From Desulfobacula sp. (lineage in GTDB: Bacteria > Desulfobacterota > Desulfobacteria > Desulfobacterales > Desulfobacteraceae): 15,812 bases of DNA. Shown here in pieces: positions 1-7,275 of the stretch. A model generated the notes under the pieces. That model ran no database searches. It had not been told where the DNA came from and was given only the letters and a program-made list of their open reading frames with translations. The stretch covers positions 1 through 15,812 of the forward strand of contig JAQICW010000259.1 in assembly GCA_027858355.1 (NCBI GenBank), in the 5' to 3' direction. The translations under genes and the position numbers were made by a program. Position 1 is the first letter of the stretch. Each line of letters opens with the position of its first letter.

Positions 1-119
1 ATGCAACCATTAATGTAGAGCTGATTAACCCCATTGCAATGGAAAAAGAACTCAGATTTGCAATCAGGGAAGGTGGACGTACTGTTGGTGCCGGTGTTAT
101 CGGTGAAATTGTAGAATAA
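1..119 (+). CDS. tuf: Elongation factor Tu, C-terminal end (partial)
   Basis: Only the last 38 codons are in the window, read from base 3 to the TAA at 117-119. The visible end, containing [20 protein letters not shown] and finishing [10 protein letters not shown], is the highly conserved last beta-strands of domain III of EF-Tu, the GTPase that delivers aminoacyl-tRNA to the ribosome. The 5' part lies outside the window. Only 21 nt separate it from rpsJ and no terminator is visible there, so the str-type block very probably reads through into the S10 block. Which tuf copy this is, if there are two, cannot be told. Confidence 0.96.
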   Translation, partial: ATINVELINPIAMEKELRFAIREGGRTVGAGVIGEIVE

Positions 120-140
120 GTTAGGAAGAACATTTCTATC

Positions 141-449
141 ATGTTGAAAACTAAAATTAGGATCAGACTCAAAGCATATGATCATAAACTTCTTGATCAA
201 TCTTCAGTAGATATCGTGGATACCGCAAGGAAAACCGGCGCCAAAATTGTTGGGCCGGTACCACTTCCGACACGGATAAACAAGTTTACTGTATTGCGTT
301 CCCCCCATGTGAACAAAAAATCACGGGAACAATTTGAAATCAGAACACATAAAAGAATGATGGATATTATAGAGCCAACCCAGCAGACAGTTGACGCTTT
401 AATGAAGCTTGACCTTTCACCGGGCGTGGACGTAGAAATTAAATTATAG
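141..449 (+). CDS. rpsJ: 30S ribosomal protein S10 (NusE)
   Basis: 102 aa, the usual length. S10 sits in the head of the 30S subunit and, as NusE, also joins the NusB/NusG transcription antitermination complex. The sequence shows the family signature [20 protein letters not shown] around residues 53-72 and the conserved start [15 protein letters not shown]. The ATG at 141 follows an AGGA-type site (near 123-128). It is the first gene after tuf; the gap is too short for the long regulatory leader that precedes rpsJ in E. coli. Confidence 0.98.
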   Translation: MLKTKIRIRLKAYDHKLLDQSSVDIVDTARKTGAKIVGPVPLPTRINKFTVLRSPHVNKKSREQFEIRTHKRMMDIIEPTQQTVDALMKLDLSPGVDVEIKL

Positions 450-469
450 TTCAATAACAGGAACCAATT

Positions 470-1096
470 ATGAGCGCATTGCTTGGAAAAATAATCGGAA
501 TGACCAATGTCTTTTCCTCAGAGGGAAAACTTGTTCCTGTTACTGTTGTGCAGGCCGGACCCTGTGTTGTTACCCAGGTTAAAACAAAAAAGACAGATGG
601 ATATAATGCCCTTCAGCTTGGATTTGATGAAAAACCGGTTGAAAAATTGAATAAACCCATTACAGGGCATTTGAAAAAAACGGGTGACAAAGGATTCCGT
701 GTTTTAAGAGAGTTCAGAACCGATGATGCTGAAATAGTTGAACCAGGTGCAACCATCGGAATTGATATATTTGTTATTGGAGACAAAGTAAATATATCTG
801 GAATTTCAAAAGGGCGCGGTTTTCAGGGAACCATTAAACGACACGGTTTTAGCCGTGGTCCTGAAACACATGGTAGCAGAAACCATAGAAAACCAGGGTC
901 TATTGGAAACAGTGCCTGGCCGGGAAAAGTTATTAAGGGGAAAAAACTTCCGGGTCACATGGGCACAAACAGAGAAACTGTAAAGAATCTTACAATTGTG
1001 GATATTAGGCATGAAGATAACCTCCTGTTGATTAAAGGCCCGGTGCCTGGTTTTAAAACAGGAATACTGGAAGTGTTAAAGACTGATAAAAAGTAG
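470..1096 (+). CDS. rplC: 50S ribosomal protein L3
   Basis: 208 aa, normal for the family. L3 is an early 23S rRNA-binding assembly protein whose central loop reaches toward the peptidyltransferase centre. Visible landmarks are the N-terminal [12 protein letters not shown], the loop [19 protein letters not shown] and the stretch [20 protein letters not shown] followed by [12 protein letters not shown]. In E. coli the stretch after GSIG carries a glutamine methylated by PrmB; here GSIG is followed by NSAWPG with no glutamine, so that modification is not expected at this site. The ATG at 470 is preceded by AGGA. An unusually long gap (to 1293) follows. Confidence 0.98.
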   Translation: MSALLGKIIGMTNVFSSEGKLVPVTVVQAGPCVVTQVKTKKTDGYNALQLGFDEKPVEKLNKPITGHLKKTGDKGFRVLREFRTDDAEIVEPGATIGIDIFVIGDKVNISGISKGRGFQGTIKRHGFSRGPETHGSRNHRKPGSIGNSAWPGKVIKGKKLPGHMGTNRETVKNLTIVDIRHEDNLLLIKGPVPGFKTGILEVLKTDKK

Positions 1097-1115
1097 TGAG
1101 ATTGAGTATTGAAAT

Positions 1116-1144
1116 TTGAGAAGTGATGAGAAAATGTCTGTAAT
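1116..1144 (+). promoter_or_regulatory. Candidate sigma-70 promoter, copy 1
   Basis: TTGAGA (1116-1121), a 17-bp spacer (1122-1138) and TGTAAT (1139-1144) each match the -35 and -10 consensus at 5 of 6 bases. The -10 mismatch falls on the second base, normally the critical A, which weakens the case. Transcription would start near 1151 and read into rplD. Confidence 0.35.
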
Positions 1145-1173
1145 TTGAGAAGTGATGAGAAAATGTCTGTAAT
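1145..1173 (+). promoter_or_regulatory. Candidate sigma-70 promoter, copy 2
   Basis: The same TTGAGA (1145-1150), 17-bp spacer and TGTAAT (1168-1173) as copy 1, recreated by the 29-bp duplication. A start near 1180 would give a leader of about 110 nt ahead of the rplD start codon. It has the same weak second base in the -10 box. Confidence 0.35.
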
Positions 1174-1228
1174 TTGTTCTTCACAACTAAAGAGGTCAAA
1201 GCTCACAACTTAATGTAGGACTAAAATG

Positions 1229-1270
1229 CGGCTATGGGTATTGCAACTTTATCGCAGTGATGCATAGCTG
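1229..1270 (+). promoter_or_regulatory. Hairpin in the rplD leader, possible autogenous control element
   Basis: CGGCTATG (1229-1236) can pair with CATAGCTG (1263-1270), giving 8 bp with one G-U wobble. An inner TGC (1242-1244) can pair with GCA (1254-1256) across a 9-nt loop. There is no T run after it, so it is not an intrinsic terminator. It ends 13 nt before the rplD ribosome-binding site, a position suited to translational control. The function is inferred. Confidence 0.4.
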
Positions 1271-1283
1271 ATCAAAATTTATG

Positions 1284-1289
1284 AGGAAG
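1284..1289 (+). promoter_or_regulatory. Ribosome-binding site that sets the rplD start
   Basis: AGGAAG lies just upstream of the ATG at 1293. The in-frame ATG at 1281 would place this site inside the gene and has no Shine-Dalgarno sequence of its own (upstream is ATCAAAATTT). The later start is therefore preferred. Confidence 0.75.
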
Positions 1290-1292
1290 AAT

Positions 1293-1913
1293 ATGGCTAC
1301 TGTAGATGTATTAAACAGTGCAGGTAAAAAAGTGTCTGAAACTCAGCTTTCTGAAGAGATTTTCAACACACCCATTAAAAAAAGTGTTCTTCACGAGGTT
1401 GTTCGGTCCCAGCTTGTTGCAAAACGAGAAGGGACGGCTTCGTGTAAGACCAGGGGTATGGTGAGAGGTAGTACCAGAAAACTGTTTAGACAGAAAGGGA
1501 CCGGTAATGCACGTGCCGGTAGTGTAAAATCCCCTTTAAGAAAGGGTGGTGGAGTAATTTTTGGGCCATCTCCAAGATCCTATGCGATCAAGGTACACAA
1601 AAAAGTAAGGAAACTTGCCCTGAAAATGGCACTAAGCTCAAAGGTAGAGGATAATACCATTTATATAATTGATGATTTCAACCTTGAAACCATCAAGACC
1701 AGGGAATTTGTCAATGTACTCAATGCATTAGACCTTTCTGATCTGTTGATTGTTTCTGATGCAGAGGAAGCAACTCTTTTGCTTTCTTCCAGAAATATTC
1801 CAGATGTCAAAGTGATAAAAACCGAAGGTCTCAATGTATATGATATTTTAAAGTTCAAAAACCTTCTTTTAGTAGAATCGACCATTAAAAATATCGAAGG
1901 GAGGTTGAGCTAA
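1293..1913 (+). CDS. rplD: 50S ribosomal protein L4
   Basis: 206 aa from ATG 1293 (210 aa if the less likely ATG at 1281 is used), against about 201 in E. coli. L4 binds 23S rRNA, and its long loop lines the exit tunnel; in E. coli it also represses its own S10 operon. The loop is recognisable here as [20 protein letters not shown] followed by [13 protein letters not shown]. The C-terminal Rossmann-like half (NTIYIIDDF... [10 protein letters not shown]) is normal. It is preceded by a 196-nt gap with a tandem repeat, promoter-like boxes and a hairpin, unlike any other gap in the cluster. It ends 1 nt before rplW, so those two are probably translationally coupled. Confidence 0.97.
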   Translation: MATVDVLNSAGKKVSETQLSEEIFNTPIKKSVLHEVVRSQLVAKREGTASCKTRGMVRGSTRKLFRQKGTGNARAGSVKSPLRKGGGVIFGPSPRSYAIKVHKKVRKLALKMALSSKVEDNTIYIIDDFNLETIKTREFVNVLNALDLSDLLIVSDAEEATLLLSSRNIPDVKVIKTEGLNVYDILKFKNLLLVESTIKNIEGRLS

Positions 1914-1914
1914 G

Positions 1915-2202
1915 ATGGAACAATATGACATTATTAGAGGACCAGTAGTTACAGAAAAAACTACCCTTCAAAAAGAATTGAACAACCAGGTGACACTCAA
2001 AGTTGATAAAAGAGCAAACCGGGTTGAAATCAAAAACGCTGTTGAGAAAAGTTTCAATACCAAGGTAAAGCAGGTCAGAACCTTACAGGTAAAAGGAAAA
2101 GTAAAACAGCGCGGCAGAATCATTGGCAAAAGAAAAGACTGGAAAAAAGCAATAGTTACACTTATGCCAGGACAAAGAATTGATTTTTTTGAAGGTGTTT
2201 AA
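1915..2202 (+). CDS. rplW: 50S ribosomal protein L23
   Basis: 95 aa, normal length. L23 sits at the tunnel exit and is the docking site for trigger factor and the signal recognition particle. The start [12 protein letters not shown] and the motif [20 protein letters not shown], which leads to the rRNA-binding loop [19 protein letters not shown], are typical. The ATG at 1915 lies 1 nt after the rplD stop, with its ribosome-binding site GGGAGG (1899-1904) inside rplD. Confidence 0.98.
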   Translation: MEQYDIIRGPVVTEKTTLQKELNNQVTLKVDKRANRVEIKNAVEKSFNTKVKQVRTLQVKGKVKQRGRIIGKRKDWKKAIVTLMPGQRIDFFEGV

Positions 2203-2214
2203 AGAGGTATATAT

Positions 2215-3048
2215 ATGTCAACAATAACTAAGACAAAGCCGACATCTCCCGGACGACGCTCTCAGGAATACCTTTCTTTTGAAGAAATTACCAAAACCAA
2301 GCCTGAAAGACAGCTGACTCAAAAGCTAAATAAACGTGCCGGTCGTAACAGTTATGGAAGAATTACAGTTAGGCACAGGGGTGGCGGAGCAAAAAAGAAG
2401 TATCGTATAATTGATTTCAACAGAGATAAAGATGGTATCCCGGCAAAGGTATCAGCCATTGAGTATGATCCGAACAGAAGTGCGAGAATTGCTCTTCTGG
2501 TTTATGCAGATGGTGAAAAAAGATATATTTTGGCACCTTTGGAGGTAAAAGTCGGTGATATCCTGGAAACAGGATCAGAGGCTGATATTAAACCGGGTAA
2601 CTGCATGCCCCTTGAAAATATTCCTTTGGGTACAAGAGTTCATAATATTGAATTAAAAGAAAACAAAGGTGGGCAGATTGTCAGAAGTGCTGGTGGCTAT
2701 GCACGGCTTATGGCAAAAGAAGGAACTTATGCTCAGGTTCTCCTGCCTTCAGGTGAGGTAAGGATGATTCACCTGAAATGTAAAGCCACTGTTGGTAGAG
2801 TGGGTAATGAGAAACATGGTGACGTAAAGATCGGTAAAGCAGGTCGATCCAGATGGATGGGAAAAAGACCATCTGTTCGTGGTGTAGCCATGAACCCGGT
2901 TGATCATCCTATGGGTGGCGGCGAAGGAAGATCTTCAGGCGGCAGGCAGCCTTGTACACCCTGGGGTGTACCGACAAAAGGCAAGAGAACCAGAAATAAT
3001 GCCAGAACTGATAAATATATTGTTAAAAGAAGAGCCAAGAGAAAATAG
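2215..3048 (+). CDS. rplB: 50S ribosomal protein L2
   Basis: 277 aa (E. coli 273). L2 bridges the two subunits and is needed for peptidyltransferase activity. [16 protein letters not shown] (53-68) and the C-terminal [13 protein letters not shown] (227-239) identify it. Asp230 and His231 match the conserved Asp228/His229 of E. coli L2. The next histidine of the usual HPHGGG is Met233 here, and the usual HP-TPWG histidine is Gln245 (RQPCTPWG). The C-terminus is a basic tail ending KRRAKRK. The ATG at 2215 follows AGAGGT (2203-2208). Confidence 0.98.
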   Translation: MSTITKTKPTSPGRRSQEYLSFEEITKTKPERQLTQKLNKRAGRNSYGRITVRHRGGGAKKKYRIIDFNRDKDGIPAKVSAIEYDPNRSARIALLVYADGEKRYILAPLEVKVGDILETGSEADIKPGNCMPLENIPLGTRVHNIELKENKGGQIVRSAGGYARLMAKEGTYAQVLLPSGEVRMIHLKCKATVGRVGNEKHGDVKIGKAGRSRWMGKRPSVRGVAMNPVDHPMGGGEGRSSGGRQPCTPWGVPTKGKRTRNNARTDKYIVKRRAKRK

Positions 3049-3072
3049 GTAAAAATAAATAGGTGATAAATT

Positions 3073-3348
3073 ATGCCAAGATCATTAAAAAAAGGACCAT
3101 ACATTGCACCACAGCTTTTAAAAAAAGTTTTGGAAGCAAGTAAATCCACACGCAACAAAGTTATCAAAACCTGGTCACGCAGATCTACTATATTCCCTGA
3201 AATGGTTGGTGTGACATTTGCTGTACATAATGGTAAAAAATTTATACCCGTCTTTGTTTCAGAAAATATGGTCGGTCATAAGCTGGGTGAGTTCTCACCG
3301 ACTAGGACATTTTGGGGTCACGCAGGAGATAAAAAATCCAAGAGATAA
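3073..3348 (+). CDS. rpsS: 30S ribosomal protein S19
   Basis: 91 aa, normal length. S19 pairs with S13 in the 30S head and contacts 16S rRNA near the A-site tRNA. The start [11 protein letters not shown] and the signature [20 protein letters not shown] then [12 protein letters not shown] are diagnostic. It sits between rplB and rplV, as in nearly all bacteria. The ATG at 3073 follows AGGTGA. Confidence 0.98.
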   Translation: MPRSLKKGPYIAPQLLKKVLEASKSTRNKVIKTWSRRSTIFPEMVGVTFAVHNGKKFIPVFVSENMVGHKLGEFSPTRTFWGHAGDKKSKR

Positions 3349-3375
3349 TCTCTTGTTCGATTAAAGGATATTGAT

Positions 3376-3723
3376 ATGGAAGTTAAAGCAACTACAAGAT
3401 ATACAAGAATTTCACCTTTTAAGCTTAGGTTGCCCATTGTTGAAGTAAAAGGCAAAAATGCCGGACAAGCTCTGACTCTTTTAAAGTTTATGCCGCTCAA
3501 GGCCGCGGGAATTATTTATAAAACCTTGCAGTCAGCTGTTGCTAATGCTGAGCATAACAATGAGCTTGATGTGGATAAGCTGGTTGTCAAAAATATTTTT
3601 GTTGATCATGGTCCTACCATGAAACGGTTCAGACCAAGAGCCAGGGGAAGAGCAGCCAGAATTTTAAAAAGAAGTAGTCATTTAACAGTAATTGTTGAAG
3701 ATATTGACAATAGGAGGAAATAA
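3376..3723 (+). CDS. rplV: 50S ribosomal protein L22
   Basis: 115 aa (E. coli 110). L22 lines the peptide exit tunnel; its beta-hairpin, here about residues 78-98 ([19 protein letters not shown]), is the tunnel constriction where macrolide-resistance changes occur. No deletion is seen in that loop. The N-terminal motif reads SPFKLRLP rather than the common SPRKARLV. ATG 3376 follows AAGGATA. The stop codon is 2 nt before the rpsC TTG start. Confidence 0.97.
   Translation: MEVKATTRYTRISPFKLRLPIVEVKGKNAGQALTLLKFMPLKAAGIIYKTLQSAVANAEHNNELDVDKLVVKNIFVDHGPTMKRFRPRARGRAARILKRSSHLTVIVEDIDNRRK
3712..3717 (+). promoter_or_regulatory. Consensus ribosome-binding site for the rpsC TTG start
   Basis: A full AGGAGG lies 8 nt before TTG 3726, inside the 3' end of rplV. 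No ATG or GTG gives the conserved MGQKVHP N-terminus, so the TTG start is well supported. Confidence 0.9.
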
Positions 3724-3725
3724 GC

Positions 3726-4376
3726 TTGGGCCAGAAAGTACATCCTACCAGTTTAAGATTAGGCATCATCAGGACCTGGGATTCCAGATGGTATGCAGAC
3801 AAAGATTATGCCTCTTTTGTTGAAGAAGATTTCAAAGTCAGAAAATTTTTGAAAAAAAAGCTCTTTCATGCAGGAATTTCAAAAATAGAAATAGAACGAT
3901 TTTCTAAACAGATTCGACTGAGAGTGTTTGCAGCAAGACCCGGTATTATTATTGGGAAAAAAGGATCAGAGATCGCACTTCTCAAACAGGAACTTGAAAA
4001 AATGTTAAGCCCTTCGGTGCTGATTGATATCAAAGAAGTCAGACGGCCTGAAATTGATGCTCAACTGGTAGCAGAGAATATAGCCCTTCAGTTGGAAAGA
4101 AGAATTGCTTTCCGACGAGCGATGAAGCGAAGTGTGTCCTCTGCCATGCGGTTTGGCGCAAAGGGAATAAAAATTATTTGTGCTGGTCGCCTTGGGGGTG
4201 CTGAAATGGCAAGAACCGAGTGGTATAAAGAAGGTCGTATTCCTCTTCACACCTTAAGGGCTGATGTTGAGTACGGGTTTACCGAAGCAAAAACCACATA
4301 CGGGCTCATTGGAATTAAAACCTTTATATTTAAAGGTGAAGTATTAAATCCTGGTGAACAAGCGTTGGCAAAATAG
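3726..4376 (+). CDS. rpsC: 30S ribosomal protein S3
   Basis: 216 aa, starting at TTG. S3 helps form the mRNA entry site on the 30S head. The N-terminal [20 protein letters not shown] is standard. A KH RNA-binding domain carries the GXXG-type motif in [14 protein letters not shown] (about residues 71-84). The C-terminal domain shows [20 protein letters not shown] and [20 protein letters not shown]. It starts 2 nt after the rplV stop, so coupling is likely. Confidence 0.98.
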   Translation: MGQKVHPTSLRLGIIRTWDSRWYADKDYASFVEEDFKVRKFLKKKLFHAGISKIEIERFSKQIRLRVFAARPGIIIGKKGSEIALLKQELEKMLSPSVLIDIKEVRRPEIDAQLVAENIALQLERRIAFRRAMKRSVSSAMRFGAKGIKIICAGRLGGAEMARTEWYKEGRIPLHTLRADVEYGFTEAKTTYGLIGIKTFIFKGEVLNPGEQALAK

Positions 4377-4413
4377 AGGCGACCAAGAGAGATAAAGTTG
4401 GGAGAAATAAAAA

Positions 4414-4824
4414 ATGCTTAGTCCAAAAAATGTAAAATTCCGAAAAGAGTTTCGTGGTAGAACAAAGGGCTCACCAGATAGAGGTAATACATTAAGTTTT
4501 GGTGACTTTGGCCTCCAGGCAATTGAATGCGGTTATGTAAATGCAAGACAAATTGAAGCAGCAAGGGTTGCCTTAACCCGACATGCAAAAAGAGCGGGTA
4601 AAAGTTGGATTAGATTTTTTCCTGACCATCCTGTTACCAAAAAACCAGCAGAAGTCAGAATGGGGAAAGGTAAAGGCGCAACAGATGCTTGGGTTGCCAG
4701 AGTGAAACCTGGTAAAATTCTTTATGAGATGGAAGGGATCTCAAGAGAAGTTGCCATAGAAGCCATGAAACTTGCCGCTAGAAAACTTTCCGTAAAAACC
4801 CGTTTTGTGGAAAGGAGTAAGTAA
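4414..4824 (+). CDS. rplP: 50S ribosomal protein L16
   Basis: 136 aa, same length as E. coli. L16 organises the A-site tRNA-binding region of the 50S. The start [16 protein letters not shown], the central [20 protein letters not shown] and the loop [15 protein letters not shown] are diagnostic. Arg82 lies where E. coli Arg81 is hydroxylated by YcfD; whether that enzyme exists here is unknown. GGGAG (4400-4404) precedes ATG 4414. Confidence 0.98.
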   Translation: MLSPKNVKFRKEFRGRTKGSPDRGNTLSFGDFGLQAIECGYVNARQIEAARVALTRHAKRAGKSWIRFFPDHPVTKKPAEVRMGKGKGATDAWVARVKPGKILYEMEGISREVAIEAMKLAARKLSVKTRFVERSK

Positions 4825-4826
4825 AT

Positions 4827-5024
4827 ATGAAAGCTAGTGAAATTAGAGAGATTGGAGCAGATAAGATTAAAGAAAAGCTTGTTGAATTAAAAAAAGAGCT
4901 TTTTAACCTTCGCTTTCAAAATAATGTAGGACAGCTTGAGAACACAGCGACACTTTCAAATGTCAAAAAGGATATTGCAAGATTTTACACAATATCTAAA
5001 GAAATGAATGTAAATATTAGCTAA
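4827..5024 (+). CDS. rpmC: 50S ribosomal protein L29
   Basis: 65 aa, within the family range. L29 is a small two-helix protein beside L23 at the tunnel exit. The helical hairpin [20 protein letters not shown] then [16 protein letters not shown] is typical. The end ([13 protein letters not shown]) replaces the common KT-LRE-E tail. Its ribosome-binding site AAAGGAG (4811-4817) lies inside the end of rplP and the gap is 2 nt, indicating coupled translation. Confidence 0.95.
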   Translation: MKASEIREIGADKIKEKLVELKKELFNLRFQNNVGQLENTATLSNVKKDIARFYTISKEMNVNIS

Positions 5025-5041
5025 TTTGCGAAGAAACTACT

Positions 5042-5302
5042 ATGGAAAATATTCAAAAAAATAAAAGAGAGCTGATAGGTCTTATTGTATCAGACAAAAT
5101 GGATAAGTCGGTAGTTGTTCAGGTTGAAAGATTTGTTCAGCACAAGGTTTATAAAAAATTTATGAAACGGTATAAAAAATACCATGCTCATGATGAGATC
5201 AATGAATGCAGGATCGGTGATACAGTTAAAATTATCGAGACAAGACCTTTGAGCAAGCTAAAACGGTTCAGAGTAAGTGGAATCGTTAAAAAAACCGTTT
5301 GA
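5042..5302 (+). CDS. rpsQ: 30S ribosomal protein S17
   Basis: 86 aa, normal length. S17 is an OB-fold primary 16S rRNA-binding assembly protein. The motif [19 protein letters not shown] (residues 12-30), the central [19 protein letters not shown] and [20 protein letters not shown] are diagnostic. ATG 5042 has only a weak upstream GAAG and no real Shine-Dalgarno match, unlike its neighbours. Translation may depend on coupling with rpmC, which ends 17 nt upstream. Confidence 0.97.
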   Translation: MENIQKNKRELIGLIVSDKMDKSVVVQVERFVQHKVYKKFMKRYKKYHAHDEINECRIGDTVKIIETRPLSKLKRFRVSGIVKKTV

Positions 5303-5318
5303 TTAAAGGAGTTGAGAA

Positions 5319-5687
5319 ATGATTCAGAGTGAAACTAGATTGACTGTGGCAGACAACTCCGGTGCAAAGGAATTGTATTGTATAAAGGTACTAGGCGGAT
5401 CCAAAAGACGATATGCCAGCATTGGCGATATCATTACCTGCTCTGTTAAAGAAGCTATTCCCAATGCAAAAGTTAGCAAGGGAGACATTGTTCAGGCAGT
5501 GATTGTCAGAACCAAGAAGGAAATATCCAGGGTCGATGGCTCAATGATCAGGTTTGATGATAATTCAGCTGTTATTTTAACAAAATCAAATGAACCGGTT
5601 GGTACACGTATCTTTGGTCCGGTAGCAAGAGAGTTAAGGGCAAAACGATTTATGAAAATTGTCTCTCTGGCTCCTGATGTGCTTTAA
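5319..5687 (+). CDS. rplN: 50S ribosomal protein L14
   Basis: 122 aa, the standard length. L14 lies at the subunit interface, contacts 16S rRNA h14 (bridge B8) and is the binding site of the silencing factor RsfS. It is very conserved: [20 protein letters not shown], the loop VVRT-type [22 protein letters not shown] and the end [26 protein letters not shown] (5306-5311) precedes ATG 5319. It marks the start of the spc block; no promoter is evident in the 16-nt gap before it. Confidence 0.98.
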   Translation: MIQSETRLTVADNSGAKELYCIKVLGGSKRRYASIGDIITCSVKEAIPNAKVSKGDIVQAVIVRTKKEISRVDGSMIRFDDNSAVILTKSNEPVGTRIFGPVARELRAKRFMKIVSLAPDVL

Positions 5688-5700
5688 TTATCAGGTTATT

Positions 5701-5704
5701 GGAG
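5701..5704 (+). promoter_or_regulatory. Ribosome-binding site that sets the rplX start
   Basis: GGAG lies 9 nt before ATG 5714. An upstream in-frame TTG at 5699 overlaps this site and so cannot use it. The next ATG, at 5723, is 18 nt away, too far. Confidence 0.75.
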
Positions 5705-5713
5705 AAAAATCGT

Positions 5714-6043
5714 ATGGAAACAATGAAAAGTAGAATAAAAAAAGAAGACAAGGTTAAAGTGCTGACCGGCAAAGATAAGGGCAAAATCGGTAAAGTGCTG
5801 AAAGTCGTTAAAAAGACAAACCGGGTCCTTGTTGAAAATATGAATGTGGTTAAAGTTCATCAGAGACCAACACAGGCGAATCCACAAGGTGGTATAGTGG
5901 ATAAAACCATGCCGATTCAAATTTCCAACCTGATGGTTATGTGCAATGCATGTGTTAAACCAACAAGAATTGGAATGAAATTATTGGAAAATGGAAAACG
6001 GGTAAGAATCTGCAAAAAATGCAATCAGCAGATAGATTCTTAA
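5714..6043 (+). CDS. rplX: 50S ribosomal protein L24, zinc-ribbon type
   Basis: 109 aa from ATG 5714. L24 starts 50S assembly by binding the 5' domain of 23S rRNA. The KOW motif is seen in [20 protein letters not shown] (residues 11-30), then [22 protein letters not shown]-terminal pair of CxxC motifs, Cys77-Cys80 (CNAC) and Cys100-Cys103 (CKKC), would bind zinc; E. coli L24 lacks this ribbon. Such forms are known in other bacteria. Confidence 0.96.
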   Translation: METMKSRIKKEDKVKVLTGKDKGKIGKVLKVVKKTNRVLVENMNVVKVHQRPTQANPQGGIVDKTMPIQISNLMVMCNACVKPTRIGMKLLENGKRVRICKKCNQQIDS

Positions 6044-6064
6044 GACCAAAGGCGGAGAGAATAC

Positions 6065-6604
6065 ATGTCAACCCTTAAGGAAAAGTATAATAACGAGGTT
6101 GTTCCTCAGCTTCAGAAAACCTTTAATTATATAAATGAATTACAGGTGCCTAAGCTTGAGAAAATTGTGTTAAACATGGGGCTTGGAGAAGCGGTAAGAA
6201 ATCCCAAGATTATTGAATCAGCTGCATCTGAACTGGCATTGATCGCCGGCCAGAAAGTAGTCGTTACAAGAGCAAAAAAACCGATTGCAAATTTTAAACT
6301 TCGTGCTGACCTTCCCATCGGGTGTAAGGTCACATTGCGCCGTAAAAAAATGTATGATTTTTTTGACAGACTTGTGAATATTGCTTTACCACGTGTCAGG
6401 GACTTTCGAGGAATATCGCCAAAAGCGTTTGATGGCAGGGGCAATTACAGCCTGGGTATTACTGAACATATCATATTCCCGGAAATAGATTATGATAGGA
6501 CTGAAAGTATTAAAGGTCTTAATATTACTATTGTAACGACAGCTAAAACTGATGAGGAAGGCAAAATATTCTTGAAGTTGCTGGGAATGCCTTTCAAAAA
6601 CTAA
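6065..6604 (+). CDS. rplE: 50S ribosomal protein L5
   Basis: 179 aa, same as E. coli. L5 binds 5S rRNA with L18 and contacts the P-site tRNA. Landmarks are [58 protein letters not shown] and the C-terminal [20 protein letters not shown]. The ATG at 6065 follows GGAG (6054-6057). I could not make out an S8-binding operator near this start like the one in E. coli. Confidence 0.98.
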   Translation: MSTLKEKYNNEVVPQLQKTFNYINELQVPKLEKIVLNMGLGEAVRNPKIIESAASELALIAGQKVVVTRAKKPIANFKLRADLPIGCKVTLRRKKMYDFFDRLVNIALPRVRDFRGISPKAFDGRGNYSLGITEHIIFPEIDYDRTESIKGLNITIVTTAKTDEEGKIFLKLLGMPFKN

Positions 6605-6611
6605 GGATCTT

Positions 6612-6618
6612 AAGGAGG
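6612..6618 (+). promoter_or_regulatory. Extended ribosome-binding site for the rpsN TTG start
   Basis: AAGGAGG, one of the strongest Shine-Dalgarno matches in the cluster, lies 5 nt before TTG 6624. Confidence 0.9.
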
Positions 6619-6623
6619 AAAGC

Positions 6624-6809
6624 TTGGCTAAAAAATCTTTAATCAACAAGGCACAGAGAAAACCAAAGTTTTCAGTACGTGCATATAACAGATGTCCCTT
6701 ATGCGGTAGACCAAGGGGATTTATTAGAAAAGCTGGTATTTGCAGAATTTGTTTTAGGAAACTTGCATCCGAAGGCAAGCTGCCAGGCGTTACTAAATCA
6801 AGTTGGTAA
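6624..6809 (+). CDS. rpsN: 30S ribosomal protein S14, short zinc-binding type
   Basis: 61 aa, starting at TTG. This is the short S14 type (called S14p type Z), with two zinc knuckles: Cys24-Cys27 (CPLC) and Cys40-Cys43 (CRIC). It is not the 101-aa zinc-free form of E. coli. S14 is a late-binding protein of the 30S head beside S3 and S10. The motif [20 protein letters not shown] and the end [11 protein letters not shown] are typical. A 53-nt AT-rich gap follows with no structure I can see. Confidence 0.98.
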   Translation: MAKKSLINKAQRKPKFSVRAYNRCPLCGRPRGFIRKAGICRICFRKLASEGKLPGVTKSSW

Positions 6810-6862
6810 GGCAAAAAACTTTTTAAACAATATTATATCAGCGGATTTTAAGGAGATTTCAA

Positions 6863-7261
6863 ATGGCAAGTAGTGATCCAATTGCAGACATGCTGACAAT
6901 CATAAGAACTGGTGGTAAAGCAGGGTTTGTTAAGGTGGATATCCCCGGATCAACAATTAAGTTGGCCATGGTGCGGGTGCTTAAAGTGCAAGGATATATC
7001 AAGGACTTTAAATTTCTTGAGAATGAGACACAAGGAAGTATTCGTGTCTACATAAAATATGTATCTGAGGGAAAATCCACAATTTTTGGTATTGAGAGAG
7101 TGAGCAAACCATCTTGCAGGGTTTACTATAAATCAAAACAACTAAAGCCGGTTTTAAATGGCCTGGGCATATCTATTGTCTCAACATCCAAAGGATTGAT
7201 GACAGATAAACAGGCTAAAGAAGCAAATGTCGGTGGTGAAATTCTTTGTAACGTATGGTAG
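6863..7261 (+). CDS. rpsH: 30S ribosomal protein S8
   Basis: 132 aa, normal length. S8 is a primary 16S rRNA-binding protein, and in E. coli it is the autogenous repressor of the spc operon. The start SDPIADMLTIIRTGGKAGF, then VKVDIPGSTIK and the C-terminal rRNA-binding motif GISIVSTSKGLMTDKQAKEA then GGEILCNVW are standard. AAGGAG (6850-6855) precedes ATG 6863 by 7 nt. Confidence 0.98.
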   Translation: MASSDPIADMLTIIRTGGKAGFVKVDIPGSTIKLAMVRVLKVQGYIKDFKFLENETQGSIRVYIKYVSEGKSTIFGIERVSKPSCRVYYKSKQLKPVLNGLGISIVSTSKGLMTDKQAKEANVGGEILCNVW

Positions 7262-7275
7262 TACAGGAGTAATAT

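Larger units (their letters stand above)
1113..1176 (+). repeat. 29-bp tandem direct repeat, about 2.2 copies
   Basis: Bases 1113-1141 and 1142-1170 are identical 29-mers placed head to tail, and 1171-1176 starts a third copy (AATTTG). There is no spacer between copies. The unit begins AATTTGAGAAGTGATG and ends AAAATGTCTGT. It lies wholly in the non-coding gap after the rplC stop codon. An exact duplication of this size usually reflects a recent slippage or recombination event. Confidence 0.97.

Noticed and set aside
1126..1172. Tiny open frame (M-R-K-C-L, then stop) inside each 29-bp repeat
   Set aside because: Five codons with only a weak upstream site; it arises twice merely because the repeat is duplicated. 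A leader-peptide role cannot be supported.
1113..1176. CRISPR array suggested by 29-bp repeats
   Set aside because: The copies abut with no spacers and there are only 2.2 of them; no cas genes are nearby.
6679..6873. 64-codon + strand frame spanning the end of rpsN and the gap to rpsH
   Set aside because: Its first two thirds are rpsN in another frame; it has no protein-like signature.
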